Below, in pieces: positions 51,578-61,082 of a DNA stretch of 64,000 nt; position 1 is the stretch's first letter, and every line of letters starts with the position of its first letter. The stretch covers positions 96,310 through 160,309 of the forward strand of contig DGUI01000029.1 in the NCBI GenBank assembly GCA_002394605.1, written 5' to 3'. The DNA is from Mageeibacillus sp. UBA4314 (GTDB lineage Bacteria; Bacillota; Clostridia; Saccharofermentanales; Saccharofermentanaceae). Both the position numbers and the translations under genes were made by a program. Under the pieces are notes generated by a model that saw nothing but the letters and a program-made list of their open reading frames with translations, was not told the DNA's origin and searched no databases.

Positions 51578-52111
51578 ATGGAACTGGAATCATTTGGTTT
51601 TTCTAAAGAGCGCGCACAGGAGATGGTAAATATCCTATGCAGGATGAGGCGTCTGATCAAGAACCCCAGAGCCAAAGTCGATAACAGCATACTGCTGTCG
51701 ACAGTCCTGCTCATCGTTCTGACAGCTGTATTCGGATGCCTCGTGTTCCTGGGAATAATGTCCCGTTCGGTGTTGATCTACGTGTGTGCAGGCTTTTATC
51801 TGGCGCTCATAATCCTCTATGTGAAGCGCGTGGTCATTATGCATAAGACGGTCAAGATGATGATGGATCTGTCATCATCAGATCGAAAGGTTACTCTCGA
51901 GAAGGACGGCGCCGTTTTGAAAGTCAGCGGCGTCAGCGACACAAAGTTTTACTGGTCGTCGTTTACTCTCATGAGAGTGTTCAGTCACAACATTGTTTTC
52001 ATCCCGAAAGATATGAATTCCCAGAGTTTATCGCTCCCGATCCAGGATCTCGATGCTGTGAAGCAGTTTATGAGAGAGAATGGGGTTGAGATGGAGATGA
52101 TGGAGGGGTAA
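51578..52111 (+). CDS. YcxB-like membrane protein
   Basis: 177 residues from ATG 51578 after AGGGAGG. Two central hydrophobic helices (ILLSTVLLIVLTAVFGCLVFL, LIYVCAGFYLALIILYV) precede a cytoplasmic YcxB-type domain (FYWSSFTLMRVFSHNIVFIP). Function of the family is unknown. It abuts the nucleotidyltransferase gene and is followed by the 65-bp repeat array. Confidence 0.7.
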   Translation: MELESFGFSKERAQEMVNILCRMRRLIKNPRAKVDNSILLSTVLLIVLTAVFGCLVFLGIMSRSVLIYVCAGFYLALIILYVKRVVIMHKTVKMMMDLSSSDRKVTLEKDGAVLKVSGVSDTKFYWSSFTLMRVFSHNIVFIPKDMNSQSLSLPIQDLDAVKQFMRENGVEMEMMEG

Positions 52112-52136
52112 GATTCCTAAATCGACTCCTGACAGT

Positions 52137-52461
52137 GACGCCCCGTGCGTCGCTCTAAGGCGTATTTCTGCTCTGAAAATGGTAAAAGTACGCCCGATTG
52201 CGACGCCCCGTGCGTCGCTTTATGGCGTATTTCTGCTCTGAAAATGGTAAAAGTACGCCCGATTGCGACGCCCCGTGCGTCGCTCTAAGGCGTATTTCTG
52301 CTCTGAAAATGGTAAAAGTACGCCTAACTGCGACGCCCCGTGCGTCGCTCTAAGGCGTATTTCTGCTCTGAAAATGGTAAAAGTACGCCCGATTGCGACG
52401 CCCCGTGCGTCGCTCTATGGCGTATTTTTGCTCTGAAAACGGTAAAAGTACGCCTAACTGT
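52137..52461. repeat. Five-copy 65-bp hairpin tandem array
   Basis: Units begin at 52137, 52202, 52267, 52332 and 52397, each exactly 65 bp. Every unit holds two hairpins: GCGACGC-CCCGT-GCGTCGC and a wider GGCGTA...TACGCC enclosing TTTCTGCTCTGAAAATGG. Differences are few: CTAAGG, TTATGG or CTATGG in one position and CCGATTGC or CTAACTGC at the end. There are no spacers, so it is not a CRISPR array, and no frame makes sense as protein. Confidence 0.92.
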
Positions 52462-52487
52462 GACGCCGCAGGCGTCACAGTTAGGCG
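52451..52487. repeat. 17-bp perfect hairpin closing the 65-bp array
   Basis: CGCCTAACTGTGACGCC and GGCGTCACAGTTAGGCG are perfect complements with a GCA loop. The left arm is the end of the fifth 65-bp unit, the right arm its mirror. No T run follows (ACTATTAG). It ends the repeat array 84 bp before the next gene. Confidence 0.92.
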
Positions 52488-52570
52488 TCACTATTAGTTC
52501 TCCACCGACATAATTTGGATACAACTGAGTAATAAGATAATACAAAACCATATTTAGGAGGTTTTGCTTT

Positions 52571-54835
52571 ATGTCACGTAAGCTATTATCCATATTTCTT
52601 GTATTCGCTATGATCATGCCGCTTGCTTCGTGTACGAAGACTGACAGCTCTAGTGCAACGGATGCGTCCGGAACCTCGGAAAGTATAACTGACGAGCCTT
52701 CTGCACCACCGGAAGAAGATGATGCAGACAAGACGTATTACTCATCGAAGCTTATTACGTTACCGACTCATACGGATATTGTCTACGCTTTCGCGAGGGG
52801 GGATAATCCGTGCTTTATTTCGTTGGCCAGTAATGAAGATGAGAATAATGAGAGGACCGTCAAGAATACTCTGTATGTCTGCAATTATGATGGGGATATA
52901 CTATCTTCGTGCGAACTTGAGGACGGAGGCAAAAACTATATAAAGGACTGCTGTGCCGTCAGTGCTGACCGTTTTGTTACCGTAGGGGATGACTACGATT
53001 ACAAGATATTCGGGTTTGACGGTAAGATCATAAAGGCTTCTGATACTTATACTGGACTTGATAACAGCAACAGTTCTGTCTGTAAGACTGATGAGGGGTT
53101 TATGGTCTGTCTCGGGAATAAGATCGTAAGGTATGATGTTAACGGGAATAAGTTGGGTGAGATCATCTATCACGAAGATGATGATGTCTATTTCAGCTTC
53201 ACGATCACATCAGTCTTTGAGCAGAAAGGCAAGTATTATGCATTCGGATTAAATCAGTTAGAGAATTCATCTGAACCTGCTTATTTTACTCTTGATTTTG
53301 AGACAGGGAGTATTGAGGAATGCTTTAAACCTACGGATCTTCCTTATTTGATCGATCCTGATGTAAGTTTCGGCCCTGATTATCACAGATCGACGATCGG
53401 CAGAGTATCAGACGGTTATATCGTTGAGGTCGACATGGAACAGAAGACTGCAAATGTTCTCGCGAACGAGAAAGAAATGCTGATCAGTCCGTCGACATAC
53501 GATGATGATGACTGCGAGATATATGCTTTGGATCAGGATCATTTCTATGTTCCTTATACATATCCCGGAAAGGATCTTGATGTCGGTGAAGTTGCTCTTA
53601 TCACAAAAGATGATTTCCTCGATCTCGCAGGCAGGACGCAGGTCGTGATCCAAGGGGCGGGAATATCTGTCGATTCAACGCTCAAGGATGCCGCATACCT
53701 CTACAACACGTCGCAGGATAAGTATTTTATCAAGCTCGATGATATCGCTGCGAAATATGATCTGTCTTCGCCTGAGAGCATGAAGCGCAACAAGCTGAAC
53801 CTGATGACGAGATATCTGAACGGAGATACTCCTGATATCTACTACGGTAATTTCTTTGATTACGATTATATGGGCGAGAATAATATGGTAATGGATATAA
53901 AGCCTTACCTCGGAGACGACCCCATATATGGGCGCATGACAAGAGATGACGGGAAGATATACCAGGTTTATGCGGGGTATTTTCTGAAGGGGTATTTCGG
54001 GAAGAGTTCTGTCTATAAAGCTGATACCGATATCACGTCGATGCCTGCACTGAAGGGCGGGCAGACGAGGTTTGGTTGTGCAACATCTGCTGACATCTTC
54101 TACCAGGCGATAGGAAGTGATCTGATGTCGCTCTACCGTGAGGGGAAGCTCACAAAAGAGAATGTTCTCTCCGCCGTCAGGATCGCCGTTGAGGAAGGTG
54201 CTGATCCGTCCGATGAAATATCTCCTGACGATATTCCGGATCCCAAGGCTGTAAAGAATGGCAAGCTGTCCTTATATAACAGCCAGGTCGGATATCCCGC
54301 GATATTTGCGGAACACGCACGGGATTTCGGTGAGACGCCTGTCTATGTGGGTTATCCTTCGATCGGTGGATCTGTCCACATGATCGAGCCCATATGCCTT
54401 ATGGCGGTGTCGGAATCGACGGAGTATGCCGATGTGTGCATTGATTTCATCAAGACCGTTATGACGCTCGAAGTACAGCGCAAGATATGCGCGTCCGGGG
54501 CGATACCAGCTAACCGCGACGTGCTCCTCGAAATGCTTGAGGTGCTCAAAGACCCCGATAATGCTTCGAAAGAAATGAAGAACTTCTACTCCATGCAGTT
54601 TATCAAGGATGATCCTGAGAAAGGTCAGAGCAAAGTGATCCCGCTGTCAGATAAACTTGCGCAGCAGTATATCGAGACGGTTGATCTCGCTGACAGAATC
54701 GAAGTCTACGACTGGGGACTCTACCTCATGGCAAGAGATGAGATCAAGACATATTATTCCCAGGGCAAGAGTATCGATCAGATCGCAGATACGCTTTATT
54801 CAAAGTATCTGCTGTACGCTCAGGAGAATTATTGA
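52571..54835 (+). CDS. Large lipoprotein: propeller-like plus solute-binding-protein domain (paralogue)
   Basis: 754 residues with lipobox LASC and a Ser/Thr spacer. The first domain (to ~350) has the same short beta repeats as 38146 (YVCNYDGDILSSCEL, YKIFGFDGKIIKA, VRYDVNGNKLGEI). The second has AAYLYNTSQDKYFIKLDD, RYLNGDTPDIYYGNFFD, VGYPSIGGSVHMIEPICLMAVS and the tail YDWGLYLMARDEIKTYY...LLYAQENY. Ribosome site AGGAGG. It starts the second array of these genes, directly after the 65-bp repeats. Confidence 0.82.
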   Translation: MSRKLLSIFLVFAMIMPLASCTKTDSSSATDASGTSESITDEPSAPPEEDDADKTYYSSKLITLPTHTDIVYAFARGDNPCFISLASNEDENNERTVKNTLYVCNYDGDILSSCELEDGGKNYIKDCCAVSADRFVTVGDDYDYKIFGFDGKIIKASDTYTGLDNSNSSVCKTDEGFMVCLGNKIVRYDVNGNKLGEIIYHEDDDVYFSFTITSVFEQKGKYYAFGLNQLENSSEPAYFTLDFETGSIEECFKPTDLPYLIDPDVSFGPDYHRSTIGRVSDGYIVEVDMEQKTANVLANEKEMLISPSTYDDDDCEIYALDQDHFYVPYTYPGKDLDVGEVALITKDDFLDLAGRTQVVIQGAGISVDSTLKDAAYLYNTSQDKYFIKLDDIAAKYDLSSPESMKRNKLNLMTRYLNGDTPDIYYGNFFDYDYMGENNMVMDIKPYLGDDPIYGRMTRDDGKIYQVYAGYFLKGYFGKSSVYKADTDITSMPALKGGQTRFGCATSADIFYQAIGSDLMSLYREGKLTKENVLSAVRIAVEEGADPSDEISPDDIPDPKAVKNGKLSLYNSQVGYPAIFAEHARDFGETPVYVGYPSIGGSVHMIEPICLMAVSESTEYADVCIDFIKTVMTLEVQRKICASGAIPANRDVLLEMLEVLKDPDNASKEMKNFYSMQFIKDDPEKGQSKVIPLSDKLAQQYIETVDLADRIEVYDWGLYLMARDEIKTYYSQGKSIDQIADTLYSKYLLYAQENY

Positions 54836-54845
54836 GAGATCATGC

Positions 54846-54887
54846 TTGCAACTCTTACACAGTTTTGACACATCTTACCTCTATAAT
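54846..54887 (+). promoter_or_regulatory. TTGACACATC-N7-TATAATCA element, copy 2
   Basis: TTGCAACT (54846-54853), TTGACACATC (54865-54874) and TATAAT (54882-54887), with the same 11-base distance between TTGACA and TATAAT as at 35641. Located between two large lipoprotein genes, 24 bp before ATG 54911. Confidence 0.5.
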
Positions 54888-54910
54888 CATATTTGGAGGT
54901 GGCATTTTAT

Positions 54911-57073
54911 ATGAGGATTCTGAGGACTTTTGTTCCGGTGCTGGCAGCATCATTGCTGTTAACATCATGCTCCGCGGGAGCCCCGGGTGAGACTGATTCC
55001 GTTACTGTGATCAAAGCGGATGATCCGTGGTTCGATACTGAGACTGTAGATATAGATTATGACAATGAGTATTCGCTGCTGGACGTATACAAGGACAAAA
55101 CATCTGTAATATTACGTACACAGAGCAACGTGCCAGACAATGTATGGAGAAGATATGATCTTTCCGGTGAACACATAATGGATTACAACGAGAAAGATCT
55201 AAGGGAGCCCGGCCAGATAGTTAGTTCCGAAAGATTTTATGAGGTATCTGACAATTCGTACCTGATGTATTATCTGACTGATGATAAGACAGGAGTAGAT
55301 TATGGACCTTATGTTGTCAGGTTCGGGGAAGGCGGGTTTACGGACAAGCACCAGATAGAAGCACCTAGTCTTGGTAATGCTCGGATCGAAAAGATATATC
55401 AGTATGGATCAGATATTGCAGTTCTTGCTGTTAATGATTCTTCAGGTGACGAAATGCCGGTCATTCACATTACTGATGAGGGGTTCAACATTAAGAAGTC
55501 TATTGATCTGTCACCATATATGATAGATATGTTTTATGACAGTTACAGTTTTTTCTGTCCGACAGGTGATCACAGTTTTGTTGTTCAGATCCGCGTTCCG
55601 GATGGCTTTGTCATGTTTGAGGCTGACACTTCAGCAGGAACAGTAAGCAGGATCGACGGGGACTGGATCGATCAATCTCCGGGCAGCTTTTACGATTGCG
55701 CGGACGGTCATATCTATGAATGCAATATGAGAGGCATAAGAGAAGTTAATGTTTCTGACAGAAAATCTTATGACAGGGTAGACTTTGACAATTGTTATAT
55801 TAATTCATGGAAAGTTTCTGAAGGTCTATTACAGGATGGAAGTGCTGTTGTTCTGGGGGGTGATGGTGACAGCGTAACTGTAGGGTTCGGTAACGATCTT
55901 CAGGTAAGTGGAGGCAACCTCAGTAGCAGGTTTACGATCATCATTTTCACACGTGCTGCAGCTAATCCAAATGCTGGCAAAAAGGTCATAAGAGCTGCTA
56001 ACACATCCATTGAAGATATGGGCAGTTTTATCGGCGAAGCGATCATGTCGTATAACAAAAATGACCCGGATAACTACATAGTTGTTAGAAATGAGGAAGA
56101 TATAAAGGAAGCCGTAAACTATGACATTATTCTCGGGTCTATAGCAAGGTCTGAAATAAACAGGGATTCGCTGATGACAGATCTTAAACCTATGATCAGT
56201 GATGATCCGGATATCAGTGACGACGATTATTATATGAATGTCTTCAGTGCTTTTGAAGACGAGAACGGTCGCTTGTACCAGCTCCCTCTGGAGTTTGATG
56301 TGAAAGGGATCTGTGCACCTTCAGACAGTTTTCCCGGAACGGGTATGAGCTTTGAAGAGTATGCGGCTTTCGTTAAGGATAAATGTAACGGTAACGATCC
56401 GGTTCTCCATCCTGCATTTGACCTGTCTGTTAGTGATTATGCCGAGATCCTGTTTGCTAACTCATATGACATGTTTGTGAAGGGTGGAAAGATAGATGTT
56501 GATAATGATGCTTTCCGGGAAATGGCCGGCTTTCTTAAGAATTGTTCGAAGCCTGTGGGCTATTCAAGTGATAATGAACCTTCATATGGCGGAATGTACG
56601 GAATTGATAAACTGCTCTCTGAATACGAAGAGTTTATGGACAGCTGTATCTTCGGATTGCCCTCAACTGACAGGCGCGGACCGCAGATCAAATCACGGTA
56701 TTCTGTGGGGATCACGTCGTGCTGCAGTGACCAGGATGCTGCGAAGAGGTTTGTAAAGACTTTACTGTCGTACGATGTCCAACTCCATGCGGCATATTAC
56801 GACGAGGTACTTACCGTAAACCGGAAGGCTCTTAACAAGTATGCGGAAGAATTGATCGATATGTATGATCTTAACGAGAAGAATATTGGTGAGGCTATCA
56901 AAGATCACATGAATGAGATCATCAATTCGGCGAATTCGCCGGGTGATAGTGATTCTGAGATACTGAAGATAGTAAATGAGGAGATTCAGCCTTTCCTTGC
57001 AGGAGATAAGGATCTCGATGAAGTGATACGGCTGATCAACTCAAGAGGACAGTTAATATTGGATGAGAGATAA
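54911..57073 (+). CDS. Large lipoprotein, divergent solute-binding-like paralogue
   Basis: 720 residues from ATG 54911, after GGAGGTGG; the TTG at 54893 is inside that site. Lipobox LLTSC. The plan is the same: beta repeats to ~340 (VMFEADTSAGTVSRIDG, HIYECNMRGIREV), then a binding-protein-like half. The half is divergent: the GxxPDI.YG motif is replaced by NYDIILGSIARSE, and the tail is RLINSRGQLILDER rather than the LY.DENY form. The scrap at 32437 has the same tail, so this is a distinct subfamily. Confidence 0.75.
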   Translation: MRILRTFVPVLAASLLLTSCSAGAPGETDSVTVIKADDPWFDTETVDIDYDNEYSLLDVYKDKTSVILRTQSNVPDNVWRRYDLSGEHIMDYNEKDLREPGQIVSSERFYEVSDNSYLMYYLTDDKTGVDYGPYVVRFGEGGFTDKHQIEAPSLGNARIEKIYQYGSDIAVLAVNDSSGDEMPVIHITDEGFNIKKSIDLSPYMIDMFYDSYSFFCPTGDHSFVVQIRVPDGFVMFEADTSAGTVSRIDGDWIDQSPGSFYDCADGHIYECNMRGIREVNVSDRKSYDRVDFDNCYINSWKVSEGLLQDGSAVVLGGDGDSVTVGFGNDLQVSGGNLSSRFTIIIFTRAAANPNAGKKVIRAANTSIEDMGSFIGEAIMSYNKNDPDNYIVVRNEEDIKEAVNYDIILGSIARSEINRDSLMTDLKPMISDDPDISDDDYYMNVFSAFEDENGRLYQLPLEFDVKGICAPSDSFPGTGMSFEEYAAFVKDKCNGNDPVLHPAFDLSVSDYAEILFANSYDMFVKGGKIDVDNDAFREMAGFLKNCSKPVGYSSDNEPSYGGMYGIDKLLSEYEEFMDSCIFGLPSTDRRGPQIKSRYSVGITSCCSDQDAAKRFVKTLLSYDVQLHAAYYDEVLTVNRKALNKYAEELIDMYDLNEKNIGEAIKDHMNEIINSANSPGDSDSEILKIVNEEIQPFLAGDKDLDEVIRLINSRGQLILDER

Positions 57074-57108
57074 TTATTATAAACGAAGGAGGTAATGTTC
57101 AATTTAAC

Positions 57109-58050
57109 ATGCATAATCGTATAATATCTGTACTCAGTTCTGTAGTTTTATCACTAATATTGATATCCTGCACAAGTAATCCTTTTGCTTCGGCAAAAGG
57201 ATCATTTGGCAACGTTTCATGGGATATCAGTAATGCTGAAGAGATAACAGATAAAGTTGCGCTCTACAGCTTGGGTAATAATGCGATGGAGACAATGCTT
57301 AACTCTAAGAAGCTTGTTGTTACCTCGGATAAACTGGATCTCAAACCTGTTGCTATGATACCGATCGAGACCAGATTTGAAGAGTATCTCAGAAACATAC
57401 ATGATCTTGGCGAGACAGAGATTTCTACGGTAAATACTGAGGACTATGTTAATATTTCCAATAAGTTCTATAAGACAGCACACTTATATGAGATCAAGGA
57501 TGCAGATTCTCAGTATTGCTCACCGAGATTTTTAGTGTTAGATCAGTCCTTTATGGGCAGACCTGTATATCGATTGCCCTACAACAATTCCCCTGAACTG
57601 ATAAGCTGGGACGATCATACATATTGGAGATATTTCGGGTGTGAACAGAGCTTCAGGGCAGATGATCTGATGATAATGTATGATGACGGATCATACCCCT
57701 GGCAGAACGCAGAACCTGTCTCAAATGAATTTGTTCCGGTAAACCCTGTTCAGGGGATCAAAACGGTGGTCGATACAGTTATCAGCAGGCACGGCAAGGA
57801 TGATCCGATCCATATTTATTCGGCGGAATTGTATTATGTGCAGGGCGCTGAATGGATCGGGCATAGTGGATCCGAAGGCTCTTTGGGAGATGAATTATTC
57901 CTTATTCCGGTATGGAAGTATGATTATTCCTTGTCAGATAAAGACGGTAATGTGGCAGATATGGGATCTGTTTTTATAAGACCGGATAACGGGCAGATCG
58001 CAGAAAGCTATGATCAAAGCATAATTAATGCTATTCATGCTCCGGGGTGA
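57109..58050 (+). CDS. Lipoprotein, family A paralogue
   Basis: 313 residues with lipobox LILISC. It shares with 33170 and 34282 the position in the array, the signal peptide type, VALYSLGNN near the start in place of VSIYKVYAE, FLVLDQSFMGRPVYRLPY in place of the YYAIRQEIDGIPTMPLRG region, and the ending LIPVWKYDYSLSD with VFIRPDNGQI in place of LVPFWVIYYN and AAFIPAVDG. Similarity is modest, so grouping is tentative. Ribosome site GGAGG lies 16 bases upstream, farther than usual; no better in-frame start exists. It overlaps the next gene (TGATG). Confidence 0.65.
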   Translation: MHNRIISVLSSVVLSLILISCTSNPFASAKGSFGNVSWDISNAEEITDKVALYSLGNNAMETMLNSKKLVVTSDKLDLKPVAMIPIETRFEEYLRNIHDLGETEISTVNTEDYVNISNKFYKTAHLYEIKDADSQYCSPRFLVLDQSFMGRPVYRLPYNNSPELISWDDHTYWRYFGCEQSFRADDLMIMYDDGSYPWQNAEPVSNEFVPVNPVQGIKTVVDTVISRHGKDDPIHIYSAELYYVQGAEWIGHSGSEGSLGDELFLIPVWKYDYSLSDKDGNVADMGSVFIRPDNGQIAESYDQSIINAIHAPG

Positions 58051-60191
58051 TGAGGATGAGGTATACACGCAGAATACTGTGTTGTTTGCTTATAATTCTT
58101 ACGATCCTTAATATATGTTCATGCAGTAAGAAGGATGAGCAGTCTGATGTCAGAACAGGCGGATACCGTGTTGTTTCTGCAGAGATATCTGCGATCGAAG
58201 GTTATCAGGCTGATACACGCAAAGTCTTGTATTATGGCTCTTCTTACTATGTGCAAGTAGGTTATAGTGATGGGATCAAAGGCATCTCGAAAGTGTACAT
58301 ATACAGTAAGACCGGAGAACTCATCAACTCGTTTGAAACAGAAGAGCATTACTCTATCAGCTTCATCAAGGACGATAAGATATATGCTCAGAACGGATCG
58401 AGAGGAGTGGCAATACTCGATCGTAACAGCGGGTCGCTCCTTGATTCATTCCGTGTTGATGACGACATTATGGCCATTGCTCCGGCAGCTGACGGATATG
58501 TTATCTGCGGACTAAACAGTGTTGCCAGATACAGCTTCGATAATAATAAGGTCTCTTCGATAAGTATTGATGGAATGGAAGGATATGGCAGGATACCTTA
58601 TTTTGAGGTGGAAGATAAAGAGTATCTGGTGTTAGGTGATAACACATATTACTCTTTGAATTTTAACAGTAAAGAAGCGAAATTATTGAAAATACCGGGG
58701 GATGTCAGAATAGATCCGGACGAGTGCTATGGCAGCTATATCTTAGACCGTTCAGGCGGGTATAAACTGGATCTTGATACTTTCGAGAGGACAGAACTGT
58801 TTAGGTGGGGGGATATAGACATCAAGCCATATACTAAGATCCTTAAGAATCAGAGCAAGTATTATGTGTTTGGTGATGATGAACTTGCCGTGGTATATGA
58901 CTATCTGGATAACTCACAGGAAGTTATACTTGTGTCTTACGATGAGAATTGCAAAGATGAACGGGAGAGGATCGTAATCGGCGGATTCAGGACAGTTGAT
59001 GATATAGCACTTAAATTGTCTGTTTACGATTATAATATGTCGCAGGATAAGTATAGAGCAGTTATCGAAGACTATTCTGATTTATTTGGTTCAACGGACG
59101 GATATGATGCGGAAAAGCAGAATCTTAAGCTGACGAAGTATTTCGATGAAGGACATACTCCCGATATGTTCTGTGGGCTTGATTTTGACTATCAGGTATG
59201 GGGAAGGAATAACGTTGTAAAGGATATCATGCCTTTGGCAGAGAAGTATGCCCCGGATCTGTTCGATGGTATTACACCTAGTATTAAGAAAGCAATGTCA
59301 GCGGGCGACAAGTGCTACGCCGTACTTACTTCTTATGAGCTTGAGGGGTGCTTTGGCAAGGCTGCTGATCTTACGGGTAATGATATAACGATATTTGATC
59401 TTGATAAAGCAAAGAGAGATTCAAACAAGCATATATATGATTCCATGTATCACTACGATATTGCCGATTCTGTCATGGAAAGAGTATTGGACGGCAGAAG
59501 GCGCGGTACCGGAACCGAAAACGTCTTTGATAAAAAGACGATGGAAAGCATTGTCAGGTTTTCAATAGATAATGGGCAGCGCCTGACTGATTCGTTTGAA
59601 TTATATAATTCAGATGAGTATTTGCTTAAATCAACAAGCTGCAGAAGCATAATATGGTTTGCGGATATTTGCCTGAATGATCTTGGCGGTGAACATATTG
59701 CCTTCTATGGTGATCCGTCAGTAAAAGGATCTGTTCACATGGCACAGCCGACAGGGATCATTGCGATCAGCAGCAGTACAGATAAAGATGAAGAATGCAT
59801 CAAGATCATATCGCATATGCTGGATCATGATGTGCAGGAGAAAGCAGCAGTTATAGGTGGCTTTATACCTGTCAATGAGAAGGTGCTTGATGAGATCTGT
59901 GAGTGTGCAGCAGATCCTGACAAGATACAGGATGAATCTTATAAACGTTATCTTAAGATGAATATGCAGATGATAGATCCTCATGGGAACGGATCTGTCT
60001 CAACTGATATTATAAATGATTTCCGTCAGGCGACAGGGCAGGTGGACTGTATCAGAACACTAGATTGGGGTGTGTTCAATATTATCTATGAAGAGATAGC
60101 AAGTTATGAGTATCAGGATAAAACTGTTGAAGAGATAACTCAGGCAATTTGTTCGAGGTTGGAAGTTTATGTGGATGAGAACTATGGATAG
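58050..60191 (+). CDS. Large lipoprotein: propeller-like plus solute-binding-protein domain (paralogue)
   Basis: About 713 residues; ATG 58050 overlaps the previous stop, with GTG 58047 and ATG 58056 as alternatives. Lipobox NICSC. Beta repeats (YIYSKTGELINSFE, VAILDRNSGSLLDSF, GYKLDLDTFERTEL) precede the binding-protein half: LKLSVYDYNMSQDKYRAV, YFDEGHTPDMFCGLDFD, FYGDPSVKGSVHMAQPTGIIAIS, tail DWGVFNIIYEEIASYE...LEVYVDENYG. Co-transcribed with the family A lipoprotein. Confidence 0.82.
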   Translation: MRMRYTRRILCCLLIILTILNICSCSKKDEQSDVRTGGYRVVSAEISAIEGYQADTRKVLYYGSSYYVQVGYSDGIKGISKVYIYSKTGELINSFETEEHYSISFIKDDKIYAQNGSRGVAILDRNSGSLLDSFRVDDDIMAIAPAADGYVICGLNSVARYSFDNNKVSSISIDGMEGYGRIPYFEVEDKEYLVLGDNTYYSLNFNSKEAKLLKIPGDVRIDPDECYGSYILDRSGGYKLDLDTFERTELFRWGDIDIKPYTKILKNQSKYYVFGDDELAVVYDYLDNSQEVILVSYDENCKDERERIVIGGFRTVDDIALKLSVYDYNMSQDKYRAVIEDYSDLFGSTDGYDAEKQNLKLTKYFDEGHTPDMFCGLDFDYQVWGRNNVVKDIMPLAEKYAPDLFDGITPSIKKAMSAGDKCYAVLTSYELEGCFGKAADLTGNDITIFDLDKAKRDSNKHIYDSMYHYDIADSVMERVLDGRRRGTGTENVFDKKTMESIVRFSIDNGQRLTDSFELYNSDEYLLKSTSCRSIIWFADICLNDLGGEHIAFYGDPSVKGSVHMAQPTGIIAISSSTDKDEECIKIISHMLDHDVQEKAAVIGGFIPVNEKVLDEICECAADPDKIQDESYKRYLKMNMQMIDPHGNGSVSTDIINDFRQATGQVDCIRTLDWGVFNIIYEEIASYEYQDKTVEEITQAICSRLEVYVDENYG

Positions 60192-60500
60192 CAATCATTT
60201 CCTTTGTGCAATACCGGCTACAAAAAGCGCCCCCATTCTTGACTGCAAAAACAGCAAAAATGCAAAACTCTCAAAATTGATTCAAAAACAGGCCGTTTTG
60301 TTCATTATTTTTACAAAAAATAGAGTGATTGGGTGATAGTATAAAATGAATGGGTTATTGTTCAATGTCTACAAAATCACTCGCAATCATTGTGCAAATT
60401 GTTCATCGTTTTCATGCACATCCCATGCACATGTGCAAGTTTGGGTTAAAGCATTGAAAAATGATTTGGAAGTAATACAATCCGAACAGGAGGTTTGTCA
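60192..60500 (+). promoter_or_regulatory. 309-bp regulatory gap before the second XRE regulator
   Basis: No gene is seen. It holds a promoter TTGAAA (60454-60459), 16-base spacer, TACAAT (60476-60481); a 12-bp perfect palindrome TGCACATGTGCA (60426-60437); and ATGCACAT repeated 11 bp apart (60414 and 60425), one helical turn. TTGTGCAA-like half-sites occur near 60205 and 60390. The arrangement suggests an operator cluster, plausibly bound by the regulator itself. Confidence 0.55.
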
Positions 60501-61079
60501 ATGTCTGGTTATCATTTAATGAAAATGCGATTAGACCGCGGAATGTCTCAGAAGGAACTTGCGAAGATGATCAACTATAGCAGGTCACAGCTCTCTCGCG
60601 TCGAAAATGATATTCAACATATGCGAGAGGATTCTATTGATCTGCTTGCTGATGCCTTTGAAGTAAGTCGCGAAGAGATTATTGAAGCCATCAATCAGCC
60701 AAAGCCTGTTCATCAGAAAACAGAGAATGATTCCATATACGATAAGATGGACGATCTTCGCCTTTCTATCGCTAATGAGATGGAGGAATCAAATGAGATC
60801 ACATCGAAGCAGATAGAACAGATGAAACAGCAGATCCAAGAACAATCTGATGAATTATCAGAACAGAATCTAAAGATGCTCTCACTGACAAAGGATCTTG
60901 AATTTGCCCGTAAAGAATTGAGTCAAAGAACGAAGCTGTTTATCTTTGGGTTGATATTCTTCCTTATTTTGATCCCGTTTGTAATGGTCGGAATACTGCT
61001 TTACATGAATACAAGACCTGTTAATCCGGCAAATGCAGTTCCTGTATCCGTTGAAGAAATAAAAGATAGTGAGGTGTAA
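60501..61079 (+). CDS. Membrane-anchored XRE regulator, short form
   Basis: 192 residues from ATG 60501, seven bases after GGAGG; a TTG at 60495 is rejected. The XRE helix-turn-helix (MSGYHLMKMRLDRGMSQKELAKMINYSRSQLSRVEN) is nearly identical in plan to 35824. A coiled coil (about 85-140, rich in Gln and Glu) leads to one membrane helix (LFIFGLIFFLILIPFVMVGILLY) and a short outer tail of ~27 residues. It thus lacks the sensor domain of 35824. The secreted protein gene follows 3 bp later, so that protein may be the signal or target of regulation. Confidence 0.85.
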   Translation: MSGYHLMKMRLDRGMSQKELAKMINYSRSQLSRVENDIQHMREDSIDLLADAFEVSREEIIEAINQPKPVHQKTENDSIYDKMDDLRLSIANEMEESNEITSKQIEQMKQQIQEQSDELSEQNLKMLSLTKDLEFARKELSQRTKLFIFGLIFFLILIPFVMVGILLYMNTRPVNPANAVPVSVEEIKDSEV

Positions 61080-61082
61080 GAG

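Noticed and set aside
52137..52461. CRISPR array
   Set aside because: The five units are contiguous 65-bp near-identical copies with no unique spacers, and no cas gene is near.
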